Shown here in pieces: positions 9,029-17,935 of a stretch of 64,000 bases of DNA. Under the pieces are notes generated by a model. It worked only from the letters and a program-made list of their open reading frames with translations. It had not been told where the DNA came from and did no database searches. The translations under genes and the position numbers were made by a program. The DNA lies in NCBI GenBank assembly GCA_022843805.1, contig JALHMY010000038.1, positions 1-64,000 on the forward strand, given 5' to 3'. This DNA is from Fuerstiella sp. GTDB lineage: Bacteria; Planctomycetota; Planctomycetia; Planctomycetales; Planctomycetaceae. Every line of letters starts with the position of its first letter. Within the stretch, counting starts at the first letter, position 1.

Positions 9029-9823
9029 TTGAAAACCACTCGAATATCACTGGCAAATCTGCGAGCCCCCGCGACAAAGGAAGAATCGCTCAGCCTTGCG
9101 CTGGACGCAATTTGCGATGCGGCGTCCGGCGGAGCAGGCATCATTTGTTTTCCCGAGTGTTACGTGCCCGGCTATCGCATCGGAACGATAACCCAGCCAA
9201 CGGACCGAGATTGGCTCGACAACGCATGGTCACGAATTGATGCCCAGGCAGCCGGGCACTCGATTGCGGTGGTCCTTGGTACTGAAAGACCTGACGATGA
9301 AGGTCTGCGAATAACAGCCCGCGTCACAAATTCGGACGGAAGTCTCGCGGGCTTTCAGGATAAAGTGCAGCTCGATCCATCGGAAGAATCCACATACCGT
9401 GCCGGCTCCACACGGAGAATCTTTCAGTGCGGAGAATTGAAGTTTGGTGTTGTCATCTGCCATGAAGGCTGGCGGTATCCGGAAACAACGCGATGGGCAG
9501 TCCGAAACGGCGCACATCTCGTGTTTCATCCACACTTTGAAATCGTCGAAAATGTCGATTATGTGCCGAAGCTGTTTGCAGATCCCGGTAATTCATTCCA
9601 CGAAAAGGCCATGCTTTGCCGTGCAGCAGAGAATACATGTTACTTCGCTTCTGTAAACTGCGCACTCAAAGGCGCCACAACAACATCGGCCGTTATCGAT
9701 CCCGATGGAACTCTTGTGACGCATCAACCCTACGGCAAAGAAGGTATCCTTTATGCGGATATTCAGGTTGAGAGGGCAACAGGGTTTCTTGCCAAACGTC
9801 TGTTAGCTGATTCTGAGACCTGA
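9029..9823 (+). CDS. Carbon-nitrogen hydrolase (nitrilase superfamily)
   Basis: A 264-residue amidase-type enzyme with the full catalytic triad of the superfamily: Glu43 in ICFPECYVPGYR, Lys112 in FQDKVQLDP and Cys144 in GVVICHEGWRYPE. These enzymes hydrolyse non-peptide C-N bonds (amides, nitriles or carbamoyl groups); the precise substrate cannot be read. The start is a TTG, giving KTTRISLANLRAP, the usual position relative to the first strand. No partner gene is adjacent; the flanks are repeat-rich. Confidence 0.88.
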   Translation: MKTTRISLANLRAPATKEESLSLALDAICDAASGGAGIICFPECYVPGYRIGTITQPTDRDWLDNAWSRIDAQAAGHSIAVVLGTERPDDEGLRITARVTNSDGSLAGFQDKVQLDPSEESTYRAGSTRRIFQCGELKFGVVICHEGWRYPETTRWAVRNGAHLVFHPHFEIVENVDYVPKLFADPGNSFHEKAMLCRAAENTCYFASVNCALKGATTTSAVIDPDGTLVTHQPYGKEGILYADIQVERATGFLAKRLLADSET

Positions 9824-10338
9824 GATCGCTGCCCAATCGATGGCGGAGGACCATGCGCTGGACGCGGAGCCGCTGATTGCGTTGTTCCTGAAGACGGTGA
9901 AGGCATTGATCGCCTTGCCTCAGAGATGATCTCGCGGGCGATTCTTTCCGTGGATGCATTGGTGGATGCTTCGCATATTGACTGTGCGGCTGTAGACCGG
10001 GTAGACTGACAGTGCATTATCAACATGGTCCTGCCGACTAACGGCATTTCTCAACGTCGCGCCGCTGATGTTCAGCCTGAGCCGAGATGAACTGCGGAGG
10101 GAGGCAGAGGCGTTTATGGCCGCCGGTCAAGGCACTCTCAGGCGGATCGTGCGTCGGCTGAACTCCGGACGCATTGATCGCAATTCGTTATGCTGCAATT
10201 TCGGAATTCACAGTGAATGAGCCATTGAGATAACTCGGAGAATTGCAGTTGATGGCCGCACGGGTGATTGGCAGCGGTATTCAGGCCGGAGAGGGCGTTC
10301 CCCACGGAACTGAATACCGCCTGCAATCTGCTGCAGAC
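9824..10338. other. Gene-poor stretch with decayed coding-like pieces
   Basis: No intact gene was found. A 50-codon frame from an ATG at 10068 (FSLSRDELRREAEAF...) ends at 10220 and carries the CATTGATCGCAATTCGTT repeat near 10182, which also occurs near 7221. A second piece around 9890-10010 reads like protein but has stops at both ends. These look like relics of displaced genes. Confidence 0.4.
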
Positions 10339-10539
10339 TCAGACAACTCGTCGCTTCTCCGTCCGCTCAACCAGAACAATGACTCCATCCTGGACAGTCA
10401 CAGTAACGTGACCATACTTTAAGTCACGGAGGGCATCTTCAATCAGGGTCATTGCCTCACGAGATCCAGCCAGCTTCCGATCATGTTCCTGGCATTTGCC
10501 GCCGTGCAAATTGCTCGATTCAGAGTCGATTTTTGACAC
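10339..10539 (-). CDS. YezD-family (DUF2292) small protein
   Basis: A 66-residue protein whose second half, IEDALRDLKYGHVTVTVQDG followed by IVLVERTEKRRV, matches the YezD/DUF2292 family (typically about 55 residues, ...LRYGSVTIxVHDGxVVQIERTEK...). The family has no firm biochemical role but frequently sits beside sulfur-assimilation and cysteine genes in other bacteria. Here it lies on the same strand downstream of sufS, separated by about 540 bp, so it probably has its own promoter. The Met before TLIEDALRDL could be the true start, giving 37 residues; the longer form is kept for family length. Confidence 0.65.
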   Translation of the reverse strand: MSKIDSESSNLHGGKCQEHDRKLAGSREAMTLIEDALRDLKYGHVTVTVQDGVIVLVERTEKRRVV

Positions 10540-10721
10540 ACTTTGTCTCCGGAAATCATGGCTGCCGCTGCTCAGGGGACTTACCGATCGGAAACTCCCG
10601 GCGGGAAATCCGGCGGTTACCCTCTGCCAGCATGCCCACGTTCCGGATCAGTTCATCTTCCTGTCAGATTCGAGGGGACTTCTCCTCTAATGCTAATAAA
10701 CTGCACAGAGCATGCCGCTAA
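10540..10721. other. Intergenic, nothing recognised
   Basis: No coding or structural signal was recognised between the yezD-like start and the gene relic that follows. The plus-strand short frames here have no credible start or composition. Confidence 0.3.
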
Positions 10722-10985
10722 TGGCGGTTTTTAGAACTCGAAGAGAAGTACAATCGTCGCCGCCAAAGCACAGTCCAGCTTCGCTCTGATGGCCGGGAAG
10801 TCAGATATGTGCCTCCTGAAGCGAAAAACACTGCCTTTTCGTGGAAGATGTACCGGACCGCGATGCTCCTTCGACAGGGCGAAGACTTCATCGAGACGAC
10901 GATGAAACAGATAGGAGCACAAGACTGCAGATCGGACTGTCGGCCACGAGGCGTGCTCCAAAAAGCCAGAAGCCAGTATATTTGA
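10722..10985 (+). pseudogene. Unidentified gene relic (open frame without a start)
   Basis: An 87-codon open stretch with natural-looking composition (ELEEKYNRRRQSTVQLRSDG, then EVRYVPPEAK and TAFSWKMYRTAMLLRQGEDF) follows an in-frame TAA and has no start codon before its first internal Met. It ends inside the palindrome at 10976-11005. It is probably the 3' end of a disrupted gene; the family was not recognised. Confidence 0.35.
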
Positions 10986-11005
10986 TGGATGTCCATCAAA
11001 TATAC
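10976..11005. promoter_or_regulatory. Perfect 14-bp palindrome, possible operator
   Basis: GTATATTTGATGGA and its exact reverse complement are separated by two bases (TG). It lies between sufS and the yezD-like gene. The core ATATTTGATGGA recurs in the region upstream of the sigma-54 activator gene (20761-20772, minus strand). This could be a transcription-factor site or a small hairpin; no regulator can be named. Confidence 0.5.
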
Positions 11006-11077
11006 CGTATGGGTTTCTGGTGATGCTCACGACAGGTTCCGGCCATGGTTTGCACTGATTCGTGCTCCAGCCTGATG

Positions 11078-12925
11078 CTAACGATGCTGGATCTTCCGAA
11101 TCGCCTCGGCCAGCTGATCGATTTCTTCACGGGTATTGTATAGAGACAGGGAGGGCCGAACGGTTGCTTCAAGGCCAAAACGTCGCAGGGAGGGCTGCGA
11201 ACAATGATGACCAGCCCGAACCGCAATTCCTTCCTGATCCAGACGGCGTCCCACTTCTTCTTCCCGATGTCCCCTGAGCACAAATGACAGAACTCCCACT
11301 TTTTCAGGGGCCGTTCCGATGAGAGTCAGTCCGTTGATCCTGGATAGCTGATGAGTTGCATACTGCAGCAGTTCATGTTCATACGAAGCGATATTCGCCA
11401 GCCCCAGCTGACCGACATAGTCCAGAGCAGCGCCGAGCCCCACAGCATCGGCAACATTCGGGGTGCCCGCTTCAAATCGCGCAGGGGGCTCTTGATACGT
11501 TGTCTGTTCAAAAGTTACGTCGCGGATCATATTCCCGCCGCCCTGCCATGGAGGCATGGATTCCAAAACATCTGATTTGGCATACACAGCGCCGATGCCG
11601 GTGGGACCAAAAATCTTATGGCCTGAGAAGACGAAGAAATCGCAGTCCATTTGCTGTACATTGACAGGAAGATGTGCCACTGACTGTGCACCGTCAATCA
11701 GCACCCTGGCACCCGCTCGTTTGGCAAGCTGTGTCATTTCAGCAACAGGCAGAATTGTTCCCAGGCTGTTCGACGCCTGGGTCAGTGCAACCAGTCGAGT
11801 TCTCGGTCCCAGCAGTCGCTGATATTCTTCCATCTGAATCTCACCGCGATCGGTCACCGGAATAACTCGCAGAATCGCACGGTTCTCCTGAGCAATCATC
11901 TGCCACGGAACGATGTTGGCGTGATGTTCGAGTGTGGAGAGGACGATTTCATCTCCTTCTCCGATGTACTTTCTGCCAAATGTGTGAGCGACGAGATTGA
12001 TTCCTTCGGTTGTTCCTCGAACGAACACAATCTGTTCAGGTGTTCCGGCACCCAGAAACTTCTGAATCTTTTGTCTGGCTGCTTCGTAGGCATCGGTCGA
12101 CCGTGCCGCAAGAGTATGGGCAGCGCGATGAATGTTGGAATTGTCATTTTCGTAGAACGATTTGATCTTCTCGATGACAGCCCGAGGCTTCTGAGTTGTC
12201 GCTGCGTTGTCAAGCCAGATGAGCGGTTTGCCGTGCACTCGTTGCTGCAGAATTGGAAAGTCACGGCGTATCTGATGAACATCAAAGGGCCGGGATTTCA
12301 GGTCCGCAGCGATACGTGCCGACAACTTCTGACGAAGCCCCTGCAGCAAAGGATCCTGATGACAAAAACCGGATGACTGGCCGGTATGCTCAACTCGAAT
12401 CCGTTCCACAAAACGTCGCAAACCATCCTTCCCGTCCGACGCTTCAGACAATCCTGGCGGAGACGCCGAGGCCGTCGACTCGGAAAACGGCAATGTTCCT
12501 GGAGTACGACTCGATGTGATCGGCAGAGAATTCGCATTCAACCCCCTGGAGAATTCGGAGTCGGACAGTCCTGAAGCAGAAAGCGGGGTGGCGTTACCAC
12601 CGTTCACCACATCAAAAGGGTAAACCGGTGGCCGGAGGCCAGCCGGTGCCGCCATCAGCACGGGCATCACGGCAGGGCCAGGGGTCAGAGTTGACGGAAT
12701 ACCGGCTGACTGCAGAGGCGGGACGACAGCTGCGGTGGGTACATCGATTACCGGGGAAATGCCCGCCGGAATTCCGCCTGTCGAAGCAGGCGGGCCGACC
12801 TGCTGAGCTGCAGGCAGCGATCGAAGCGACGTTCCATCGGGCATTTCCGGCAGCTGCCGATAGAGTCGAGTGGCGATCGCAGCGATCTCATCCGAAGTGA
12901 TTTCATGCATATTCGTGATTTTCAT
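11078..12925 (-). CDS. sufS: SufS-type cysteine desulfurase with long N-terminal cargo extension
   Basis: This PLP enzyme converts cysteine to alanine and leaves a persulfide on its catalytic Cys. Residues 215-615 are a complete SufS/class II desulfurase: His335 in STLEHHANIVPW stacks on PLP, Lys437 in FSGHKIFGPTGIG binds PLP, Cys575 in RAGHHCSQPSLRRFG is the sulfur acceptor and Arg590 is in VRPSLSLYNT. Residues 1-214 precede the catalytic domain and are Pro/Ala/Gly/Ser-rich with little predicted fold, ending in a helical LLQGLRQKLSARIAADL. In Family 2 encapsulin systems such disordered N-terminal domains of cysteine desulfurases direct packaging inside the shell. The gene starts 11 bp after the encapsulin A stop, consistent with one transcript. 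In LTQASNSLGT a Gln stands where many relatives have His. Confidence 0.93.
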   Translation of the reverse strand: MKITNMHEITSDEIAAIATRLYRQLPEMPDGTSLRSLPAAQQVGPPASTGGIPAGISPVIDVPTAAVVPPLQSAGIPSTLTPGPAVMPVLMAAPAGLRPPVYPFDVVNGGNATPLSASGLSDSEFSRGLNANSLPITSSRTPGTLPFSESTASASPPGLSEASDGKDGLRRFVERIRVEHTGQSSGFCHQDPLLQGLRQKLSARIAADLKSRPFDVHQIRRDFPILQQRVHGKPLIWLDNAATTQKPRAVIEKIKSFYENDNSNIHRAAHTLAARSTDAYEAARQKIQKFLGAGTPEQIVFVRGTTEGINLVAHTFGRKYIGEGDEIVLSTLEHHANIVPWQMIAQENRAILRVIPVTDRGEIQMEEYQRLLGPRTRLVALTQASNSLGTILPVAEMTQLAKRAGARVLIDGAQSVAHLPVNVQQMDCDFFVFSGHKIFGPTGIGAVYAKSDVLESMPPWQGGGNMIRDVTFEQTTYQEPPARFEAGTPNVADAVGLGAALDYVGQLGLANIASYEHELLQYATHQLSRINGLTLIGTAPEKVGVLSFVLRGHREEEVGRRLDQEGIAVRAGHHCSQPSLRRFGLEATVRPSLSLYNTREEIDQLAEAIRKIQHR

Positions 12926-12936
12926 TACCTGAAGTG

Positions 12937-14376
12937 TTACTTAATCTTTGACTTCTTATTCTCATAGTCGTGGTAATATCCGACTTCGACATTTTCAAGA
13001 ATTCCGAGTGCATCGTCGGTCAGCACGGCACAGGAGAAGTAGAGCGTCAGCAGATACGAAGCGACTCCCAGGCTGTCGAGTCCCATGAGCCGTGCAGACA
13101 GACTTGGGGTGATCTCTCCCGGGATCCCCGCCTGATGCAGGCCGACAACACCCTGATCGGATTCCCCTGTTCGAACCAGAATGATGCGAGTTGTTCCGTA
13201 CCACTGATTTGACTGATAGCGGCTCTTCACCTCCAGCTTGTCGCATGGCACCAGCGGAATACCGCGCCAGCTGATGACCGGAGTGCCGAACAGATTCATC
13301 GTCACCGGCGGAACTCCACGCCATGTGCATTCACGTTCAAATGCGGCGATGGCCTTGGGATGTGCAAGAAAGAAGGCTGGCTTCTTCCAGACGAGTGCCA
13401 GAAGATCATCCAGATCGTCGGGTGTGGGTGCTCCATAACGCGTACTGATGCGCATTGAGGGATCAACCGAATGAATCAATCCGAATCGCGGACTGTTGAT
13501 GAGTTCCCACTCCTGACGCTCCCTGATGCCCTCGATCGTCAGTCGCATCTGTTCTTCAAGCTGATCATAAGGTCCGTTGTAGAGATCCGAGACCCTCGTA
13601 TGGACTCGGACGACCGTCTGAACCGAAGACAGTGAATATTCCCGGGGAGTCGCACTGTAATCAACAAATGTCTCGGGGATCTCGACATTCTCGGCGAATC
13701 CTGAGACCAGATCGATGTTTCGTTCTCCGTAACGATTTACGGTGGACTGCAGTTCCTGATGCTGGTCGATCGCCTTTTGAAACTCTGCACGCAGTCCGCT
13801 CAGTCCGGAGAGCACGGTATCCAGATCACGCCGGGAAAGCGTCAGCAGCACACACGGCGTGATGGTGCGAACGGTCACATCCGACGGACGATCCAGAACC
13901 AGATCCATTTCACCGAAGTACTCACCTTCTGTCAGAAGAGCGATGCGAAGATTGCTGCCATGCACGCCCTTGCTCAGCACCTCAACCTGACCCTGAGCAA
14001 TCACAAAAAACTTGCTCCGGTCCTCTCCCTCGGATATGACATTATTTCCAAGCGACACTTCTTCACGGCGAAAGCCATTTGCCATTCCTGACACAATGGC
14101 ATCCGGAAGTCCTGAAAAAACAGGAACACTCTTCAGTGATTCCGGCGCGAACGAAACACCGCCTTCTGAGACCTCAATGCCGATTCGTTCGGCTCTGGGC
14201 AATTCGATCTTTGTGCGATTGACACGATAGGTTCCGCCATCCACCTGAACCCACGGCAGAAGGCTAAGCAGCCACCGAGGGGTAATTGACATCATCCGCG
14301 GTGATGTCTTTGTTGTGTTCGCAAGGTTACGTGCTACCGATGTCGTCACGCTCCGCTGCAGAAGGTTATCAGTCAT
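12937..14376 (-). CDS. Family 2B encapsulin shell protein with cNMP-binding-like domain (copy A)
   Basis: A 479-residue HK97-fold shell protein. Residues 1-60 form the N-terminal arm (RWLLSLLPWVQVDGGTYRVN). A cyclic-nucleotide-binding-like domain occupies about 80-195 (FFVIAQGQVEVLSKG, GEYFGEMDLVLDRPSDVTVR). About 210-470 is the shell part (IPETFVDYSATPREYSL, VWKKPAFFLAHPKAIAAFE, LMGLDSLGVASYLLTLYFS). This architecture is that of Family 2B encapsulins, which assemble into nanocompartments. In the phosphate-cassette position the usual PRxAT reads PSDVT, so the nucleotide-contacting Arg is missing. It is followed by sufS at 11 bp and preceded by a near-identical copy 76 bp upstream. The C-terminus is ENKKSKIK, different from copy B. 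A GAGAG ribosome site precedes the ATG. Confidence 0.9.
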   Translation of the reverse strand: MTDNLLQRSVTTSVARNLANTTKTSPRMMSITPRWLLSLLPWVQVDGGTYRVNRTKIELPRAERIGIEVSEGGVSFAPESLKSVPVFSGLPDAIVSGMANGFRREEVSLGNNVISEGEDRSKFFVIAQGQVEVLSKGVHGSNLRIALLTEGEYFGEMDLVLDRPSDVTVRTITPCVLLTLSRRDLDTVLSGLSGLRAEFQKAIDQHQELQSTVNRYGERNIDLVSGFAENVEIPETFVDYSATPREYSLSSVQTVVRVHTRVSDLYNGPYDQLEEQMRLTIEGIRERQEWELINSPRFGLIHSVDPSMRISTRYGAPTPDDLDDLLALVWKKPAFFLAHPKAIAAFERECTWRGVPPVTMNLFGTPVISWRGIPLVPCDKLEVKSRYQSNQWYGTTRIILVRTGESDQGVVGLHQAGIPGEITPSLSARLMGLDSLGVASYLLTLYFSCAVLTDDALGILENVEVGYYHDYENKKSKIK

Positions 14377-14452
14377 GTAACTCTCATCTTTCAGGCAAAC
14401 AGGCCAGTCAGTCCATCAATTTTCAAACATCAGACATACAGGAACCCGGCAT

Positions 14453-15910
14453 TCAGATACCAAGTCCGTCAGCGAAGCCGTGGATGCCTCGACTTTCATA
14501 GTCGTGGTAATATCCGACTTCGACATTTTCAAGAATTCCGAGTGCATCGTCGGTCAGTACGGCACAGGAGAAGTAGAGCGTTAGCAGATACGAAGCGACT
14601 CCCAGGCTGTCGAGTCCCATGAGCCGTGCAGACAGACTTGGGGTGATCTCTCCCGGGATCCCCGCCTGATGCAGGCCGACAACACCCTGATCGGATTCCC
14701 CTGTTCGAACCAGAATGATGCGAGTTGTTCCGTACCACTGATTTGACTGATAGCGGCTCTTCACCTCCAGCTTGTCGCATGGCACCAGCGGAATACCGCG
14801 CCAGCTGATGACCGGAGTGCCGAACAGATTCATCGTCACCGGCGGAACTCCACGCCATGTGCATTCACGTTCAAATGCGGCGATGGCCTTGGGATGTGCA
14901 AGAAAGAAGGCTGGCTTCTTCCAGACGAGTGCCAGAAGATCATCCAGATCGTCGGGTGTGGGTGCTCCATAACGCGTACTGATGCGCATTGAGGGATCAA
15001 CCGAATGAATCAATCCGAATCGCGGACTGTTGATGAGTTCCCACTCCTGACGCTCCCTGATGCCCTCGATCGTCAGTCGCATCTGTTCTTCAAGCTGATC
15101 ATAAGGTCCGTTGTAGAGATCCGAGACCCTCGTATGGACTCGGACGACCGTCTGAACCGAAGACAGTGAATATTCCCGGGGAGTCGCACTGTAATCAACA
15201 AATGTCTCGGGGATCTCGACATTCTCGGCGAATCCTGAGACCAGATCGATGTTTCGTTCTCCGTAACGATTTACGGTGGACTGCAGTTCCTGATGCTGGT
15301 CGATCGCCTTTTGAAACTCTGCACGCAGTCCGCTCAGTCCGGAGAGCACGGTATCCAGATCACGCCGGGAAAGCGTCAGCAGCACACACGGCGTGATGGT
15401 GCGAACGGTCACATCCGACGGACGATCCAGAACCAGATCCATTTCACCGAAGTACTCACCTTCTGTCAGAAGAGCGATGCGAAGATTGCTGCCATGCACG
15501 CCCTTGCTCAGCACCTCAACCTGACCCTGAGCAATCACAAAAAACTTGCTCCGGTCCTCTCCCTCGGATATGACTTCACTTCCCAGCGCAACCTCCTCCA
15601 TTCGGAACCGATCTGCCATGCCGGAAATAATGGTGTCCGTCAAACGTGAAAAAACCGGAACGCTGCGCAGAGATTCGGGGGCGAACCCCATTCCACTGGC
15701 AGTCAGTTCAATGTCAATTCGCTCGGCTCTGGGCAATTCGATCTTCGTGCGATTGACACGGTAGGTTCCGCCATCCACCTGGACCCACGGCAGAAGGCTA
15801 AGCAGCCACCGCGGGGTAATTGACATCATCCGCGGTGATGTCTTTGTTGTGTTCGCAAGGTTACGTGCTACCGATGTCGTCACGCTCCGCTGCAGAAGGT
15901 TATCAGTCAT
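14453..15910 (-). CDS. Family 2B encapsulin shell protein with cNMP-binding-like domain (copy B)
   Basis: A 485-residue tandem duplicate of copy A, aligned without gaps at an offset of 1534 bp until the last residues. The DNA is almost identical over the first ~190 bases and the final ~1.1 kb, but 15575-15723 (codons 63-112: IELTASGMGFAPESL, then FSRLTDTIISGMADRF) differs heavily from the matching part of copy A. The C-terminus is also different (ESRGIHGFADGLGI). The variable patch covers the linker from the shell arm into the cNMP-like domain. It is the first shell gene after cysK2 and shares its strand. The pair could form mixed shells or be separately used isoforms. Confidence 0.9.
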   Translation of the reverse strand: MTDNLLQRSVTTSVARNLANTTKTSPRMMSITPRWLLSLLPWVQVDGGTYRVNRTKIELPRAERIDIELTASGMGFAPESLRSVPVFSRLTDTIISGMADRFRMEEVALGSEVISEGEDRSKFFVIAQGQVEVLSKGVHGSNLRIALLTEGEYFGEMDLVLDRPSDVTVRTITPCVLLTLSRRDLDTVLSGLSGLRAEFQKAIDQHQELQSTVNRYGERNIDLVSGFAENVEIPETFVDYSATPREYSLSSVQTVVRVHTRVSDLYNGPYDQLEEQMRLTIEGIRERQEWELINSPRFGLIHSVDPSMRISTRYGAPTPDDLDDLLALVWKKPAFFLAHPKAIAAFERECTWRGVPPVTMNLFGTPVISWRGIPLVPCDKLEVKSRYQSNQWYGTTRIILVRTGESDQGVVGLHQAGIPGEITPSLSARLMGLDSLGVASYLLTLYFSCAVLTDDALGILENVEVGYYHDYESRGIHGFADGLGI

Positions 15911-15986
15911 GAAGAATCGAGACCCTTGTGTCTGGAGAATACTGAAGATTGCAGGCAGTCAGAAATCCTGATGCTGCACAGGAGTG

Positions 15987-16982
15987 TTAGTCGTCGTCGA
16001 GACTGAACGGCGGAATGCTGCTAAGGTAAAGAGGCGGATCAGGCACCTGAGGTGTGGTGAACGGTTCAAACAGAGCACTCGACAGATATCGTTCGGTCGC
16101 ATCCGGAAGAATTGTCACGATTTGCCTGCCAGCGAACCGAGGGTCGGCCGCCATCTGCAGAGCAGCCGTCATTGCAGCCCCGCAGCTAATACCGCACGCA
16201 ATGCCCTCCTCAGCAATCAGCCTCCGAGCCATATTGAAGCAGTCCGTATCGGACACTGTGACCACCTGATCGATCAGCGAACGATCCAGAATCGCTGGGA
16301 TGAACCCGGCACCGATCCCCTGAATGCGATGCCGACCGGGCTGACCCCCACTCAGTACCGCACTTTCAGTCGGCTCGACTGCAACAATATGCAGGGGCAA
16401 CTTTTTCTGTCTTTTCAGATATTGACCAACACCGGTAATGGTTCCGCCGGTTCCAACTCCGCAAACCAGTACATCCACGCGGCCCCCCGTGTCATTCCAG
16501 ATTTCCGGGCCCGTCGTCTCAAAGTGCACCCGCGGATTCGCAGGATTCTCAAACTGACGTGGCATAAACCAGCCGGATTTTGCTGCCAGTTCTTCGGCCT
16601 GCAGAATGGCACCTTTCATGCCTTCTGCGCCAGGAGTCAGCAGTACTTCTGCACCGAAGGCTCTCATGATGACGCGGCGTTCCCGCGACATTGTTTCGGG
16701 CATCGTGAGTGTCAGTGGGTACCCTCGAGCTGCACATGCGAAGGCAAGAGCGATACCCGTGTTGCCGCTGGTCGCCTCTACGACACGCATGCCCGGCAAA
16801 AGAGCACCGGTCGATTCCGCATCCAGGATCATTGCCGCTCCGATTCGACATTTCACACTGTACGCCGGATTTCGCCCTTCAATCTTAGCCAGCACATGTC
16901 CCTTCAGCCCTGAGGCCAGTCGGTTGATGCGGACCAGAGGAGTTCGGCCGATCGTCTGCAGATTATCGTCAAAGACTGGCAT
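15987..16982 (-). CDS. cysK: Cysteine synthase (O-acetylserine sulfhydrylase), copy 2
   Basis: Makes cysteine from O-acetylserine and sulfide with PLP. The PLP lysine is Lys44 in [14 protein letters not shown]. Other family motifs are the substrate loop [13 protein letters not shown], the phosphate-binding [15 protein letters not shown] and the GISCGAAM loop near the end. At 331 residues it is slightly long because of a tail ending PPFSLDDD that copy 1 lacks. Its ATG overlaps the epsC stop by one base (TGATG), so the two are translationally coupled. It directly precedes the two encapsulin genes, which places cysteine synthesis and the encapsulated desulfurase on one transcript. Confidence 0.93.
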   Translation of the reverse strand: MPVFDDNLQTIGRTPLVRINRLASGLKGHVLAKIEGRNPAYSVKCRIGAAMILDAESTGALLPGMRVVEATSGNTGIALAFACAARGYPLTLTMPETMSRERRVIMRAFGAEVLLTPGAEGMKGAILQAEELAAKSGWFMPRQFENPANPRVHFETTGPEIWNDTGGRVDVLVCGVGTGGTITGVGQYLKRQKKLPLHIVAVEPTESAVLSGGQPGRHRIQGIGAGFIPAILDRSLIDQVVTVSDTDCFNMARRLIAEEGIACGISCGAAMTAALQMAADPRFAGRQIVTILPDATERYLSSALFEPFTTPQVPDPPLYLSSIPPFSLDDD

Positions 16983-17935
16983 CAGATTCCGGAGCCTCCA
17001 TCAAAGTTTTCACTGCGGAGCCTGGCCTGCGAAACATTGCTGTGCGGCGGGATGCTGTGAGTGAGCCAGACGTTGCCGCCAATGACCGAATGATGCCCAA
17101 TGGTTATTCGTCCCAGGATTGTCGCACCCGCATAAATGACCACATCGTCTTCCACGATCGGATGTCGCTCGTTTCCCTTGATGATTGCCCCGTTTTCATC
17201 GACCGGAAAACGCCTGGCACCCAAAGTGACGGCCTGATACAAACGCACTCGCCTGCCGATTATTGCCGTCTCCCCGATGACAACTCCCGTCCCGTGATCA
17301 ATAAAGAAACTGTCAGCGATTCTGGCGCCGGGGTGAATGTCGATTCCCGTGAGTGAATGCGAAATCTCCGAGATGATCCGGGCGGTCAGCCGAGCCCCGA
17401 GAGTGTACAGAGCATGGGAGAGCCGATGATGCATGATCGCCGTGATGCCCGGATAGCATACAAGCACTTCATCGGCACTGGTTGCTGCCGGATCACCTTC
17501 AAACGCCGCCTGCAGATCACTTTCCAGCTGCTGACGAATCGAAGGCAGCTGACCTGCAAACTCCTGTGTAATGGCGATTGCCCGATTTCGCTCGACCTCT
17601 TCCTGGTCGTTCATACCGGAAACATACCGCAGTTCCCGCTGTATCTGCTCTGCGAGTTCCCGAAGGGCAGTATCCAGAGTATGGCCCACAAAATAATCAA
17701 TGCTGTCTCGGGTAAACTGACGTCCCCCGAGCCGAACGGGAAACAAGGCAGCACTCAGGCCCTCCACAATCGCCGTCAGCGTCTTGCGGGATGGCAGCCG
17801 CAGGGGATGTCCGACGCGCTGCCGCGCTGCCTGAGATTGTTCACGCAGGACACGCAACTCAGTTACGACTGAATCCAGATTCAGAAGCGATTCAAATGAG
17901 CGAGGCTGCTCAGGATGTACGGCAAGGGACGTCAT
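16982..17935 (-). CDS. cysE: Serine O-acetyltransferase (EpsC type)
   Basis: Acetylates serine to O-acetylserine, the substrate of the flanking cysteine synthases. The 317-residue protein has an N-terminal helical half and a C-terminal left-handed beta-helix of hexapeptide repeats: [20 protein letters not shown] with both catalytic His residues, then [11 protein letters not shown] and [15 protein letters not shown]. It ends ...FDGGSGI; a C-terminal Ile in a Gly/Asp-rich tail is what binds the CysK active site in known cysteine synthase complexes. It overlaps cysK1 by four bases (ATGA) and cysK2 by one, a tightly coupled trio. Confidence 0.93.
   Translation of the reverse strand: MTSLAVHPEQPRSFESLLNLDSVVTELRVLREQSQAARQRVGHPLRLPSRKTLTAIVEGLSAALFPVRLGGRQFTRDSIDYFVGHTLDTALRELAEQIQRELRYVSGMNDQEEVERNRAIAITQEFAGQLPSIRQQLESDLQAAFEGDPAATSADEVLVCYPGITAIMHHRLSHALYTLGARLTARIISEISHSLTGIDIHPGARIADSFFIDHGTGVVIGETAIIGRRVRLYQAVTLGARRFPVDENGAIIKGNERHPIVEDDVVIYAGATILGRITIGHHSVIGGNVWLTHSIPPHSNVSQARLRSENFDGGSGI

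Noticed and set aside
12970-15764. Many plus-strand frames over the two encapsulin genes
   Set aside because: They are mirror-image shadows; they appear twice with the 1534-bp offset only because the real genes are duplicated.
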